Shown: positions 1 to 9,260 of the stretch, piece by piece
How positions within the stretch are numbered: position 1 is the stretch's first letter
Layout of the letters: each line of letters opens with the position of its first letter
Assembly: GCF_017255295.1 (NCBI RefSeq)
Contig: NZ_JAFKDE010000007.1
Location: forward strand, 1 to 64,000
Length of the DNA stretch: 64,000 bases
From: Nitratireductor aquimarinus
Lineage (GTDB): Bacteria; Pseudomonadota; Alphaproteobacteria; Rhizobiales; Rhizobiaceae
Direction: 5' to 3'
Translations under genes and position numbers: made by a program
Notes under the pieces: model-generated
Seen by the model: the letters and a program-made list of their open reading frames with translations, nothing else
Told to the model about the DNA's origin: nothing
Databases searched by the model: none

Positions 1-437
1 TTCAAGTTTTTCGTTTTTCTTCGTATTCCAACCTAAAAACCGAAAGAAATCACACTCAACCCACTGATTTCAAACGATAATAAAAAATGACAAACAGGAT
101 CAAAAACTTGCCAAACCGCCATTTTGCGCCCGTTTGCGCTCTTCTGTTGCCATTGGGCGCTCGGTCACATTAGAGTCGAATTTAATGAATACACGCGGGA
201 TGTGTGATCTTGGATATCGACGTCGATGCGGGCGCGTTTCACGCCCTACATATGACGCCCTATATATAAGGTCAGGTGTTCATGTCCGAGAGGGTTTGGG
301 GGAACGACCTCTGTCACCATTGTTCTCCGGCGTAATGTTGAACCGGGTTTCCTGCCTGTCCGCCCATACCGGGCGCGACCATTTCGGTTGCCGTGACGGG
401 TCCAGCCCAAATGCATAAGACCAAGGCGCCATCGTCA
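1..437. other. Intergenic leader upstream of the M23 peptidase gene
   Basis: No gene can be supported here. The first 120 bases or so are clearly AT-rich compared with the rest of the window. The octamer ACGCCCTA occurs twice, at 241-248 and 255-262, and the second copy runs straight into a TATATATA stretch that could be a -10 region for the rightward M23 gene. Short open frames on both strands have no recognisable composition or homology. An upstream gene may end just outside the left edge. Confidence 0.5.
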
Positions 438-2375
438 ATGAACAACAACAAGCAGATCGAACAGGCCATCGGCGAGGACGATCCTCTTATTGCGGATGGA
501 CGCAGCGGACCGCCGGACCGGCGTGAGATCTCCGCGCGCTGGCTGATCGGCACCTTTCTTACAGGTGTGACCTCTACCGTTCTGATGGGTGTTGCGCTTT
601 CGGCCGCCCTCGACGGCCGCCAGCAGCTGGCCACTCCGCCGGAAATCGCCCTTCTGGGAGAAATCGCAGACCCGGTTGGCGAAGCCGCGAAGACCGGCCG
701 CCTTGTCACCCCCCATACGATCAGCCGCGGCGAGGATCGCCGCATGATGGAAGTCTCCACCGTCATGCGCAGCGGCGACACGGATCTGATCCGCACCCTG
801 CCCTTTGTTCATGCGAAAATGGCGCTGACCGCCAGCCATACGACAGACAAGGATTATCCGCCCTTCGACCCGCTCGCGGTCTTTGCAGAAGACGGCGCGA
901 CCAGCACCGCCCGCACCGGCCTTATATATGGTGCGAAGGTGGAGAGCGAAGTGAGCCTCAAGAGCGGCGACTTTCCGCTCTGGTCTTCCGACTTCTCCTC
1001 GGCCCGCAGCCTGAGCACGGAAGAAGTGGAAGTGGCCGTGCGCAACACGGGCGCGATCCTGACCGATGGCGACGTTCAGGTGGCCTCTCTTCATTATGTG
1101 GATCCGCAGCGCTTCGGCGACACGCTTTCCACCCAGGCGCTGGCCGCCTTCAGCGCGCGCATCATCCCCGAGAATGTCTCGGTCGCTGCGCGCAGCGGTC
1201 GCGAAACGACACCCGAATTTGCCGAAGACCTCATTCCCTTCCGCACAGAGCGGGCCGTGGCCGAGGTCTTCACCCAGTCCGGCTACAAGGGTGAAGATGT
1301 CGACGGCATGGTCGAGGCGATCACCAAGCTGCTCAATGCGACGGAACTGAAGGCCGGAACGCTGCTGCGCGTGGGCATTGAAACGCACGGCGTGAAAAGC
1401 CGCGTGGTTCGCACCAGCATCTATGAAGGCAAGAAGCACATCGTGACGATCGCGCTCGATGACCGCGACCAATATGTGCCGGCGCAGGAACCGGAGATGA
1501 ATCCGGTCCTTCTGGCGGCGTTCGATCATCCGACCGCGCCGCGCCGCATGCCACGCTCCGATCTGCCGCGGGTTTATGACGGCATCTACCGTGCCTCCTA
1601 TGCCTACGGGCTGACCCCGGACATGACGAAGCGGCTGGTGAAGCTGCTTTCGGCCGATGTCGATTTTCAGTCGCGGCTTTCGCCGGCCGACCAGCTTGAA
1701 GTCTTCTTCTCCGCACCCGATGCGGACAAGAATGCGACGGACCAGTCGGAGCTTCTTTATGTAAAGGCGAGTTTCGGCGGCGCGACCCGCACTTTCTACC
1801 GGTTCCAGTTCGATGACGGCACGGTCGACTATTTCGACGAGGAAGGCCGCAGCTCGAAACGCTTCATGATCCGCAATCCGGTGCCCAACGGGCGGTTCAC
1901 CTCGGGCTTCGGCATGCGCCGTCACCCGGTTCTCGGCTACAGCAAGATGCACACCGGCGTCGACTGGGCCGCCCCGCGCGGCACGCCGATCATCGCGGCC
2001 GGCGACGGCGTGGTCGAAAAGGCCGGCTGGGCCGGCGGTTACGGCCGCCAGACGATCATCCGCCACAACAATGGCTTCAAAACCTCCTACAATCACCAGA
2101 GCGGCATCGCGAAAGGTGTGACGACGGGCGCGCGTATTCGTCAGGGTCAGGTGATCGGCTATGTCGGCGCGACCGGTCTCGTAACCGGCAACCATCTGCA
2201 CTACGAAATGATCGTCAATGGCACGAAAGTGGATCCGATGCGCGTTCGCCTGCCCGACAACCGGGCGCTGAAGGGCAAGGACCTGCTGGCATTCGAGCGC
2301 GAGCGCAGCCGCATTGACGAACTGCTTCAGGAAAACGACGAGACACCGCTTTCCGTTGCTGCATCGGGCAGCTGA
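438..2375 (+). CDS. M23 family metallopeptidase (LytM-type), membrane anchored
   Basis: Predicted peptidoglycan endopeptidase of 645 residues acting in the periplasm. An N-terminal membrane segment lies at about residues 36-58, followed by a long region without a recognised domain and a C-terminal LytM/M23 domain at roughly 490-605. That domain has the zinc-binding HxxxD (HTGVD) and HxH (HLHYE) motifs, so it should be active; the usual YGH segment reads YNH. The start is uncertain: ATG at 411 and GTG at 393 are in frame and none has a strong ribosome site. I chose 438 because the segment beginning MNNNKQ resembles the start of rhizobial relatives as I remember them. It converges on another cell-wall enzyme at 2508. 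Confidence 0.85.
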   Translation: MNNNKQIEQAIGEDDPLIADGRSGPPDRREISARWLIGTFLTGVTSTVLMGVALSAALDGRQQLATPPEIALLGEIADPVGEAAKTGRLVTPHTISRGEDRRMMEVSTVMRSGDTDLIRTLPFVHAKMALTASHTTDKDYPPFDPLAVFAEDGATSTARTGLIYGAKVESEVSLKSGDFPLWSSDFSSARSLSTEEVEVAVRNTGAILTDGDVQVASLHYVDPQRFGDTLSTQALAAFSARIIPENVSVAARSGRETTPEFAEDLIPFRTERAVAEVFTQSGYKGEDVDGMVEAITKLLNATELKAGTLLRVGIETHGVKSRVVRTSIYEGKKHIVTIALDDRDQYVPAQEPEMNPVLLAAFDHPTAPRRMPRSDLPRVYDGIYRASYAYGLTPDMTKRLVKLLSADVDFQSRLSPADQLEVFFSAPDADKNATDQSELLYVKASFGGATRTFYRFQFDDGTVDYFDEEGRSSKRFMIRNPVPNGRFTSGFGMRRHPVLGYSKMHTGVDWAAPRGTPIIAAGDGVVEKAGWAGGYGRQTIIRHNNGFKTSYNHQSGIAKGVTTGARIRQGQVIGYVGATGLVTGNHLHYEMIVNGTKVDPMRVRLPDNRALKGKDLLAFERERSRIDELLQENDETPLSVAASGS

Positions 2376-2382
2376 GTCATTT

Positions 2383-2408
2383 GCTGTCAGGCAGGATTGC
2401 CTGACAGC
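2383..2408. repeat. Perfect 11-bp hairpin of the GTCAGG family
   Basis: Arms at 2383-2393 and 2398-2408 are exact reverse complements around a GGAT loop, eight bases after the M23 stop codon. There is no T-run on either strand, so it is not a canonical intrinsic terminator. The core GTCAGG...CCTGAC recurs at 15035-15054 and 30924-30943. Confidence 0.6.
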
Positions 2409-2507
2409 CAGCTTCACAGGAATCAAAAAGTTGCGAGCGGTCTGCCATTTCCCTGAAACGGCAGACCGGCAATATCCATCGGGCAGTGCCGGATGGCTGC
2501 GGAAAGC

Positions 2508-4004
2508 TTAATCCACGAACTCCACCGAAACGCCGCGCTTCACGCGCTTGGCCAGTTCCTCTGCATCCCAGTTGGTCAACCGGATGCAGCCATGGGAGGC
2601 CGTCTTGCCAATCTTCGAGGGATTGGGCGTTCCATGAATGCCGTAGGTCGGCTTTGACAGCGCGATCCAGACCGTTCCGACGGGGCCATTGGGGCCAGGC
2701 GGGATGGTCAGAACCTTGTCATTGTTGCCCTGTTTGAAATTGACCTTCGGATTGTAGGTGTATTCGGGGTTGAGCGCGATGCGCGTGACCGTATGCGTGC
2801 CGCTCGGCGACGGCGTGCTCGCCGAACCGATGGTGGCCGGATAGGCGGCGACCAGCTTTCCGTCGGCGCTGTAACCGCGCACCTGGCGCGCCCCCTTGTC
2901 GGCAACGATCCGCACGACTTCGGTTTTCTTCGGCTTGCCGGTGTTGATCACCTTGATGACCGTACCGGGCCGGTTGAAATTCGCATCCGGATTGAGCGCA
3001 ACGAGATATTTCTCGTCCATATGGAAGCGCTCGGCCAGCGCCTCGACAACCGAGGTGTAGGACAGTGCGCCGAGCGCAGCCTTCTGGCTGTAATCGGCCG
3101 GAACCGACGCGATATAGGGACCGGCCACATCCTTGGCGGTGATGGTGTATTCCTTGAAAGCCGGACCACCGGTGCGCTCCAGCTCCGCCTTCACCCATTC
3201 ATTGTCATAGGTTCTGAGCGTCTGGCCGGTGATATCGCGATAGGCGCGGATCGCCTTGTTCACATTGTCGCCGGTCCGGCCATCGATGACGCCCGGAGAC
3301 GCGCCCGCGCGGTCGAGCAGAACCTGAAAGCGCGTGACATCCTCGCTCACGCCGCGCGGCAGAACGACAGCCGCATCTCCCGGCAGGGTCGGCGTGCCGG
3401 ACGCGTTGCCCGTTCCCGGTTCAAAGCGCGGCTCTTCGCCGGGGATGCCGGCCATGCTGTCACGTGAATTCGGGGGCTGCAGAGGTGCGCGGTCGATGGA
3501 ACCGCGCCCGTAATTCGGCGCTTCCGGATAGATGTTGCGATCGTTGTAGCGCGGCGCTTCACCATAGGAGCGGTCGTAATAGGGATCGGGCTGGCGTTCG
3601 ACGGGAGCGCGGTTCGCCCTGCCCCGGTCGCGACGGTAACGGTCGACATCGCGCGGGTCGGAGAAGTCATAAACATCCCCGTCGAACTCGCGCGGCCGCG
3701 CCGGACGGCGCGCAGGGCGCTGGTTGCCGCGCGCGGCAGGCCTGATCTCCACCACCTCGCCGGTATAGGCGTCGACGATGATCTCGCGACCATATTGATC
3801 GATATAGACGTCAAAGTCGTAATTCTGGGCGAGTTGTACCGGCGCCTGGGTCGATGTCTCGGCCGTCATGCCCCGGCCAGCAGTCTGATCATTGCCCCGC
3901 TGCAACACGAAACCGTTTCGCCGGTCTTCGCTCTCCGGCATGGCGGCCATGGCTGCCGTCGGCCCCATGGCCAGACATAATGCGGTCAGCAATTGCAGTT
4001 TCAC
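2508..4004 (-). CDS. L,D-transpeptidase (YkuD) with peptidoglycan-binding domain
   Basis: Predicted exported L,D-transpeptidase of 498 residues that would form 3-3 crosslinks or attach proteins to peptidoglycan. A signal peptide covers about residues 1-20, ending AAMAA. It is followed by an Arg/Pro/Tyr/Asp-rich low-complexity stretch (about 90-200), a peptidoglycan-binding-like helical region (about 220-265) and a C-terminal YkuD domain. The catalytic signature SHGCIRLTN puts the active cysteine near residue 473, with the upstream His in the IHGTP segment. Rhizobiales have many YkuD paralogues, so the substrate cannot be assigned. It converges with the M23 peptidase across a hairpin. Confidence 0.9.
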   Translation of the reverse strand: MKLQLLTALCLAMGPTAAMAAMPESEDRRNGFVLQRGNDQTAGRGMTAETSTQAPVQLAQNYDFDVYIDQYGREIIVDAYTGEVVEIRPAARGNQRPARRPARPREFDGDVYDFSDPRDVDRYRRDRGRANRAPVERQPDPYYDRSYGEAPRYNDRNIYPEAPNYGRGSIDRAPLQPPNSRDSMAGIPGEEPRFEPGTGNASGTPTLPGDAAVVLPRGVSEDVTRFQVLLDRAGASPGVIDGRTGDNVNKAIRAYRDITGQTLRTYDNEWVKAELERTGGPAFKEYTITAKDVAGPYIASVPADYSQKAALGALSYTSVVEALAERFHMDEKYLVALNPDANFNRPGTVIKVINTGKPKKTEVVRIVADKGARQVRGYSADGKLVAAYPATIGSASTPSPSGTHTVTRIALNPEYTYNPKVNFKQGNNDKVLTIPPGPNGPVGTVWIALSKPTYGIHGTPNPSKIGKTASHGCIRLTNWDAEELAKRVKRGVSVEFVD

Positions 4005-4139
4005 GTCTTTAGCCCCTCGTCTGGTCCCACACGGATAGGCTGATCACCCGCCAGCGATTCGCCCATTTGACGAACTATTTACCATAGGAGATGAACCGGA
4101 CGTGAAAATGGCCAGTCTTTGAACTTTTCGCGTCGCTAA

Positions 4140-4505
4140 TCAGGTGGCGGAGAGGCCCAGTTCGCGCTGCAGCCTGCGTGTCAGACCCGATGCGACGATC
4201 CGGTGGCTTTCGGCCAGATAGTCCTGAAGGGCGGCGTCATCCATGCTTTCCGCGCTCTGGCGCTGGATCCACTTCATGCCGCGCGAAGCGAGATAGGGGG
4301 CGGGCCGCAGGCCCGGCTGCTCCTTCAATATGTCGAAGGCGATCTCGGAGCATTTGAAGGAGACGGCAACATCTCCGCCGTCAGCCGCGCTGCCGATGGC
4401 GAAAACCTTGCCGCCCACCTTCCAGACATGCGCGCCACCCCATTGAACAACGTGGGTGGCGTGTGGAAGGGCGGAACAAACAGCGTTGTAGTGATCGAGC
4501 TGCAT
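4140..4505 (-). CDS. MmcQ/YjbR family DNA-binding protein
   Basis: A 121-residue protein of the MmcQ/YjbR (DUF419) family. Family hallmarks visible here are an early HATHVVQWGGAHVWKVGGKVF-like segment and a C-terminal region around the motif RGMKWIQ. The fold resembles a CyaY-like DNA-binding domain, and the physiological role is not settled. It begins 24 bases after clpB on the same strand and probably shares its transcript, though nothing links it to proteostasis mechanistically. Length is normal for the family. Confidence 0.82.
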   Translation of the reverse strand: MQLDHYNAVCSALPHATHVVQWGGAHVWKVGGKVFAIGSAADGGDVAVSFKCSEIAFDILKEQPGLRPAPYLASRGMKWIQRQSAESMDDAALQDYLAESHRIVASGLTRRLQRELGLSAT

Positions 4506-4528
4506 CCGCCCTCCCCTCGTGTTTTGGA

Positions 4529-4552
4529 ATCAGGCCGCTTTTTCGGCCTGAT
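4529..4552. repeat. Hairpin overlapping the clpB stop codon
   Basis: ATCAGGCCG at 4529-4537 and CGGCCTGAT at 4544-4552 are perfect reverse complements with a 6-nt loop. The left arm contains the clpB stop codon (4530-4532). No U-run follows on the minus strand, so it may act as a 3'-end stabiliser or partial pause instead of a terminator. Confidence 0.5.
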
Positions 4553-7151
4553 CTGCATTCGTTGCCCGGCTCGGCCGGAAGTTCAGCCTGTCAGAGCCGG
4601 CCGTGATCTTGACCGTGGAGTTGTCAAAGATCTCACCCTGAAGGATCTTCTCCGCCAGCGGGTCCTGCAACTCCTTCTGCATCACCCGTTTCAGCGGGCG
4701 CGCGCCGTAAGCCGGGTCATAACCTTTCTCGGCCAGCCACTCGACCGCATCCTTATCGAGGTCGAGCGTGATCTTGCGATCGGCAAGCAGACGCTCAAGC
4801 CGCTGAAGCTGGATTTCGACGATCTTGCCCATGTCCTGCCGGCGCAGCCGGTGGAACAGGATAACCTCGTCGATCCGGTTCAGGAACTCGGGCCGGAACG
4901 ATGCTTTCACGACATCCATCACCTCGGTGCGAACCTTGTCGACATCCTCGTTCTCGCCAAGGTTGACGAGATACTCGGCGCCCAGGTTCGACGTCATGAT
5001 GATCAGCGTGTTGCGGAAATCCACCGTGCGGCCCTGACCGTCCGTCAGGCGTCCGTCATCGAGAACCTGAAGGAGCACGTTGAACACGTCCGGATGCGCC
5101 TTCTCGACCTCGTCGAACAGGATCACCTGATAGGGCCGGCGGCGAACCGCCTCGGTCAGAACACCACCTTCCTCATAGCCGACATAGCCGGGAGGCGCGC
5201 CGATGAGCCGGGCCACGGAGTGCTTCTCCATGAATTCCGACATGTCGATGCGCACCATCGCCTGCTCGTCATCGAACAGGAAGCTGGCGAGCGCCTTGGT
5301 CAGCTCCGTCTTGCCGACGCCCGTCGGGCCGAGGAACATGAAGGAACCAATCGGCCGGTTGGGGTCCTGAAGACCGGCGCGCGCACGGCGCACGGCCTTG
5401 GAGACGGACTGAACCGCCTCGCCCTGGCCGACGACCCGTTTGGCGATCTCGTCTTCCATGCGCAGCAGCTTCTCACGCTCGCCTTCCAGCATCTTGTCGA
5501 CCGGAATGCCGGTCCAGCGCGAGACGATATGGGCCACGTGATCCGGCTTGACGGTCTCTTCGACCATGCCGGAAGCGCTTTCCTCTTCGCTCTGGGCCTC
5601 TGCTTCGGCCAGCTTTTTCTCAAGCTCGGGGATCTGGCCATAGGCCAGTTCGCCGGCACGCTGGAACTCACCCTTGCGCTGGGCAATGGCCAGTTCGTTG
5701 CGGGCTTCATCAAGCTGCTTCTTCAGGTCGGCGGCCAGACCGAGCTTGTCCTTCTCGGCAGCCCACCGGCTGGTGAGGCGCGCCGATTCTTCCTCGAGAT
5801 CGGTCAGCTCCTTCTCGAGCTTGACCAGACGGTCTCTGGAAGCCTCGTCCTTCTCGGCCTTCAGCGCCTCGCGCTCGATCTTGAGCTGCATGACGCGGCG
5901 GTCGATCTCGTCCAGCTCCTCGGGCTTGGAGTCCACCTGCATGCGCAGGCGCGAGGATGCCTCGTCCACCAGATCGATGGCCTTGTCAGGCAGGAAGCGG
6001 TCGGTGATGTACCGGTTGGAGAGCGTCGCAGCGGCCACCAGCGCCGAGTCGGAGACCCGCACCTTGTGATGCTGCTCATACTTCTCCTTCAGACCGCGCA
6101 GGATCGAAACCGTGTCCTCGACGGTCGGCTCGCTGACGAAAACCGGCTGGAAACGACGCGCCAGAGCGGCGTCCTTCTCCACATGCTTGCGGTACTCATC
6201 AAGCGTCGTCGCGCCAACGCAGTGCAGTTCGCCACGGGCCAGAGCCGGCTTCAGAAGGTTGGACGCGTCCATCGCGCCATCCGCCTTGCCCGCGCCCACC
6301 AGCGTGTGCATCTCATCGATGAACAGGATGATGTTGCCGTCGGCAGCCGTCACTTCGGACAGCACCGCCTTCAGACGCTCCTCGAACTCGCCGCGATATT
6401 TCGCGCCGGCGATCAGGGAGCCCATGTCGAGCGCCATGAGCTGCTTGTCTTTAAGCGATTCAGGCACGTCGCCATTGACGATGCGCAGGGCAAGGCCCTC
6501 GGCGATGGCCGTCTTGCCGACGCCGGGCTCGCCGATCAGAACCGGGTTGTTCTTGGTGCGGCGCGACAGGACCTGGATCGTGCGGCGAATCTCGTCGTCA
6601 CGACCGATCACGGGGTCGAGCTTGCCGGCACGCGCATCGGCCGTCAGGTCCCGCGCATATTTCTTGAGCGCATCGTAACCCTGCTCGGCGCTGGCCGAGT
6701 CAGCCGTGCGGCCCTTGCGGATATCGTTGATGGCCTGATTGAGCGCGGTCGGTGTAACGCCGGCCTTGGACAGGATGTCGGCGGTCTTGGCCGACTTCTC
6801 GACCGCAAGCGCGGTGAGCAGTCGCTCCACGGTGACGAAGCTGTCGCCAGCCTTCTTGGCCAGCTCCTCGGCGGTCGAGAAAACCTTGGCCAGCGGCTGC
6901 GCCATGTAAAGCTGGCCATTGCCGCCTTCCACCTGCGGCATTGCCTTGAGCGCGGCCTCGACACCGAGGCGCACATCCTTGGCGCGCCCGCCGGCGCGCT
7001 CGATCAGGGAAGCAGCCAGGCCTTCCTCATCGTCAACGAGCACCTTGAGCAGGTGCTCGGGCGTGAACTGCTGATGATTGCTGCTGAGCGCCTGGGTCTG
7101 GGCGGACTGAATGAAACCGCGGACGCGCTCGGAATATTTGTCAAAGTTCAT
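4530..7151 (-). CDS. clpB: ATP-dependent chaperone ClpB
   Basis: Hexameric AAA+ disaggregase of 873 residues that works with DnaK to rescue aggregated proteins. It has a Clp N domain (about 1-145), NBD1 with Walker A GEPGVGKT and Walker [11 protein letters not shown], a long coiled-coil middle domain, and NBD2 with [15 protein letters not shown] and [13 protein letters not shown] start at ATG 7151 ([12 protein letters not shown]) because GGAGA lies a few bases upstream; in-frame codons further upstream would add 17 non-homologous residues. A terminator at 7317-7342 separates it from the DUF4167 gene, so it should have its own promoter in 7152-7316, where two perfect inverted repeats lie. A YjbR gene follows closely. 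Confidence 0.97.
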   Translation of the reverse strand: MNFDKYSERVRGFIQSAQTQALSSNHQQFTPEHLLKVLVDDEEGLAASLIERAGGRAKDVRLGVEAALKAMPQVEGGNGQLYMAQPLAKVFSTAEELAKKAGDSFVTVERLLTALAVEKSAKTADILSKAGVTPTALNQAINDIRKGRTADSASAEQGYDALKKYARDLTADARAGKLDPVIGRDDEIRRTIQVLSRRTKNNPVLIGEPGVGKTAIAEGLALRIVNGDVPESLKDKQLMALDMGSLIAGAKYRGEFEERLKAVLSEVTAADGNIILFIDEMHTLVGAGKADGAMDASNLLKPALARGELHCVGATTLDEYRKHVEKDAALARRFQPVFVSEPTVEDTVSILRGLKEKYEQHHKVRVSDSALVAAATLSNRYITDRFLPDKAIDLVDEASSRLRMQVDSKPEELDEIDRRVMQLKIEREALKAEKDEASRDRLVKLEKELTDLEEESARLTSRWAAEKDKLGLAADLKKQLDEARNELAIAQRKGEFQRAGELAYGQIPELEKKLAEAEAQSEEESASGMVEETVKPDHVAHIVSRWTGIPVDKMLEGEREKLLRMEDEIAKRVVGQGEAVQSVSKAVRRARAGLQDPNRPIGSFMFLGPTGVGKTELTKALASFLFDDEQAMVRIDMSEFMEKHSVARLIGAPPGYVGYEEGGVLTEAVRRRPYQVILFDEVEKAHPDVFNVLLQVLDDGRLTDGQGRTVDFRNTLIIMTSNLGAEYLVNLGENEDVDKVRTEVMDVVKASFRPEFLNRIDEVILFHRLRRQDMGKIVEIQLQRLERLLADRKITLDLDKDAVEWLAEKGYDPAYGARPLKRVMQKELQDPLAEKILQGEIFDNSTVKITAGSDRLNFRPSRATNADQAEKAA

Positions 7152-7220
7152 AAGTGTCTCCATTTCCCTGCCAGCCTGCTTTGCAGCGCTGACAACGACC
7201 AATGCGACGGGCTCCCATAA

Positions 7221-7247
7221 ACCGTGATGAAATCAGATTATCACGGT
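7221..7247. promoter_or_regulatory. Inverted repeat upstream of clpB (8-bp arms)
   Basis: ACCGTGAT at 7221-7228 and ATCACGGT at 7240-7247 are exact reverse complements with an 11-nt spacer, 70-96 bases upstream of the clpB start. The size and symmetry suit a dimeric regulator or a leader hairpin. A CTTG sequence lies just outside it on the minus strand, but I could not place a convincing RpoH promoter. Confidence 0.4.
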
Positions 7248-7271
7248 CTCGTGTGGCAAGCCCAACAGTTT

Positions 7272-7291
7272 GGGATATGGGAACATATCCC
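7272..7291. promoter_or_regulatory. Second inverted repeat upstream of clpB (8-bp arms, 4-nt loop)
   Basis: GGGATATG at 7272-7279 and CATATCCC at 7284-7291 are exact reverse complements with a GGAA spacer. It lies between the DUF4167 terminator and the other inverted repeat. It may be an operator, because it is AT-centred and lacks a following T-run. Confidence 0.4.
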
Positions 7292-7316
7292 TATAGGAAC
7301 AAGATGGGGACATACG

Positions 7317-7342
7317 AAAAACGGCGGGGAAACCCCGCCGTT
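7317..7342 (-). terminator. Rho-independent terminator after the DUF4167 gene
   Basis: Read on the minus strand, a 10-bp GC-rich stem (arms 7333-7342 and 7320-7329, 3-nt loop) is followed by a run of T at 7321-7317. It sits 26 bases past the DUF4167 stop and isolates that transcript from clpB. Confidence 0.9.
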
Positions 7343-7368
7343 CAAAATGCTCTGGAATGTCAGGCCGT

Positions 7369-8058
7369 TCAGCCCTGCGCGGCAACCTCTTCGGCCGCTG
7401 CAACGGGGGCTGCGGCTTCACTGCCTTCGCCACCCTCGGCGTCATCGGTCTTGCGGGCGCGCGTCCGGCGCGGACGCTTGACCGGCTTTTCGCCTTCCTC
7501 ACCCTCGGGTGCCGCTGCCTCGTCCTGCGTCTTTGCTGCGGCAGGCTTGCGGGTGCGGCGGACAGGCTTCGGCTTTTCTTCCTCTGCGCCCGGCTCGGCA
7601 GCTTCGGCCGCATGGCCGTTTGCACCTTCGCCGCCGTTCAGCGCGAGTTCTGCGGGAACACCCTTGATTTCCGGCTGCGGGCCGGAACCATCGTCCACGC
7701 GCTTCTGGCGCTGCGGCTTCTGGTTGCCATTGCTCGCTTCGGCAACATCCTGCTCGTCATCACCATCAGCATCGTCGCGGTTGTCACGCGCCTGCTGCTG
7801 TTGCTGCTGCGCCTGGGCGGCAGCGATGATGCGGTTGTAATGCTCGGCATGCTGCAGATAGTTTTCGGCCATCACACGATCACCGGAGCTCTGCGCGTCG
7901 CGCGCCAGCGTGGTGTATTTGTCCGCCACCTGTTGCGCGGTTCCGCGGATCTTCACGTCCGGACCGTTGCTCTCATAGCTGCGCGCCAGCGGATTGGGCC
8001 CCTTGCGGTTGTTGTTTCCGCGGCCGCGCATGCGCCTGTTCTGCTGTTGTGGCCTCAT
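7369..8058 (-). CDS. DUF4167 domain-containing protein
   Basis: Protein of 229 residues with the alphaproteobacterial DUF4167 domain at the N-terminus: a basic start with RMRGRGNNNRKGPNPL, then a conserved helical part with the motif ENYLQHAEHYNRI. A Gln run follows at about residue 98, then a long acidic and basic low-complexity tail rich in Glu, Ala, Lys and Arg. The composition suggests an RNA- or nucleic-acid-associated protein, but the function is unknown to me. Start ATG 8058 is chosen because the domain begins immediately there and AGAGAG precedes it; the frame remains open upstream without conserved sequence. Its position next to prmC and prfA is typical of the group. Confidence 0.88.
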   Translation of the reverse strand: MRPQQQNRRMRGRGNNNRKGPNPLARSYESNGPDVKIRGTAQQVADKYTTLARDAQSSGDRVMAENYLQHAEHYNRIIAAAQAQQQQQQARDNRDDADGDDEQDVAEASNGNQKPQRQKRVDDGSGPQPEIKGVPAELALNGGEGANGHAAEAAEPGAEEEKPKPVRRTRKPAAAKTQDEAAAPEGEEGEKPVKRPRRTRARKTDDAEGGEGSEAAAPVAAAEEVAAQG

Positions 8059-8375
8059 TCGACTCTCTTGGTTTTCGAGACTGCTTGTTCGAGACAGGTT
8101 GTGTGAAACAATACTCTTTTCAGATCGCGGACGATGGCGGGAAGCCAGCAGTCTCACATCTCCCCTTGGCCTATGTCACACCGCTTGTCGCGGGCGCCAA
8201 TGCCATACTGTTCCGCTTCTTGTCAGTTGCCGGACAAACCCCATAATGAAGCAGAGGCGCTAAAACGCCCTTAATGACAGCGGTCCTGGGAACCGAATCG
8301 ATAACGGTGCTGTCTGCTTCGTCCTATCCGGTGTCCGGAACCTAGCGGCATTCTTTTGCGATGCCAAGTTTTTTT
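8059..8375. other. Intergenic region between prmC and the DUF4167 gene
   Basis: About 317 bases without a supportable gene. It probably holds the leftward DUF4167 promoter. Short open frames on the plus strand look random. A T-run at 8368-8375 lies against the prmC stop codon but, on the coding (minus) strand of prmC, reads as A, so it is not a prmC terminator. Confidence 0.4.
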
Positions 8376-9260
8376 TCAAGTTTGTTCACGTGCTGTTTCG
8401 GCGACAAAAACAAGCACCCGGTCATGCCCGGCAAGATCGCGGCCCGCCTTGTGAAGGCGGAATCCCTGATCGACGAACAGCCCGGTAACGCTTTCCTTCT
8501 GGTCATATCCGATCTCGACGGCGACCATGCCGCCTGTCGCCAGATGGGCGCCGCTTTGCGCCGCCAGCAAACGATAGGCATCAAGACCATCGTCCCCGGC
8601 AACCAGCGCCCTGCGCGGATCGTGATCACGAACCTCGACTGCAAGCGCACGCCAGATCTCTTCTCGAATATAGGGCGGGTTGGAGACAATGAAATCGAAC
8701 CGTCCGTCGATTTCCTCAAACCAGTCAGACTGACAGGTCTCAAACCGGCCGCCGTAACCATTCATATCGGCATTGATGCGCGCCGTTGCAAGCGCATCGG
8801 CCGAAACATCGACACCGACCGCATGGGCCGCAGGCAAAACGCTCAACAGCGCAATCGCTATTGCCCCGGTGCCGGTTCCAAGATCGATGATCCGCCACGG
8901 GCGATCTTCACCGCCAAGTCGACGCGCTTCCGCCACGACCATGTCGACCAGCGTTTCGGTGTCCGGCCGTGGCTCCAGCGTTTCCGGTGAAAGCCTGAGG
9001 TCCAGCCCGTAAAATTCACGATGGCCGATGATGCGGTGTACGGGCCGGCCTGCAATGCGCTGCGAGATAGCCTCTTCCACGGCCATGCGTTCGGTATCGG
9101 AAACAGGCCGTTCAGGTCTCGACATGGCGTCGAGCCGCGTCGTCTTCGTGACATGTTCAACGAGAAGCCGCGCGTCGAGCGCCCCTTCTGCAATGCCCGC
9201 CTGTTTCAGACGGTCCTGCGCCCGGGAAAGCAGGGCGCCGAGGGTCTTCGCCTCAGCCAT
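8376..9260 (-). CDS. prmC: Peptide chain release factor N5-glutamine methyltransferase PrmC
   Basis: Methylates the glutamine of the GGQ motif in release factors RF1 and RF2 using S-adenosylmethionine. It has 294 residues. The N-terminal helical release-factor-binding domain is followed by a Rossmann methyltransferase domain with motif [17 protein letters not shown] and the catalytic NPPY signature (IVSNPPYI). The start overlaps the end of prfA by 8 bases, giving translational coupling with its own substrate. Confidence 0.96.
   Translation of the reverse strand: MAEAKTLGALLSRAQDRLKQAGIAEGALDARLLVEHVTKTTRLDAMSRPERPVSDTERMAVEEAISQRIAGRPVHRIIGHREFYGLDLRLSPETLEPRPDTETLVDMVVAEARRLGGEDRPWRIIDLGTGTGAIAIALLSVLPAAHAVGVDVSADALATARINADMNGYGGRFETCQSDWFEEIDGRFDFIVSNPPYIREEIWRALAVEVRDHDPRRALVAGDDGLDAYRLLAAQSGAHLATGGMVAVEIGYDQKESVTGLFVDQGFRLHKAGRDLAGHDRVLVFVAETAREQT

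Noticed and set aside
435-2426. 663-codon open frame on the minus strand opposite the M23 gene
   Set aside because: It is an antisense shadow with typical GC-rich composition and no motif; the plus-strand frame has a clear LytM domain.
4203-7220. 1005-codon plus-strand frame opposite clpB
   Set aside because: Antisense shadow; the ClpB protein on the minus strand is unambiguous.
7152-7260. RpoH (heat-shock) promoter for clpB
   Set aside because: A CTTG sequence exists on the minus strand, but no matching -10 at proper spacing was found.
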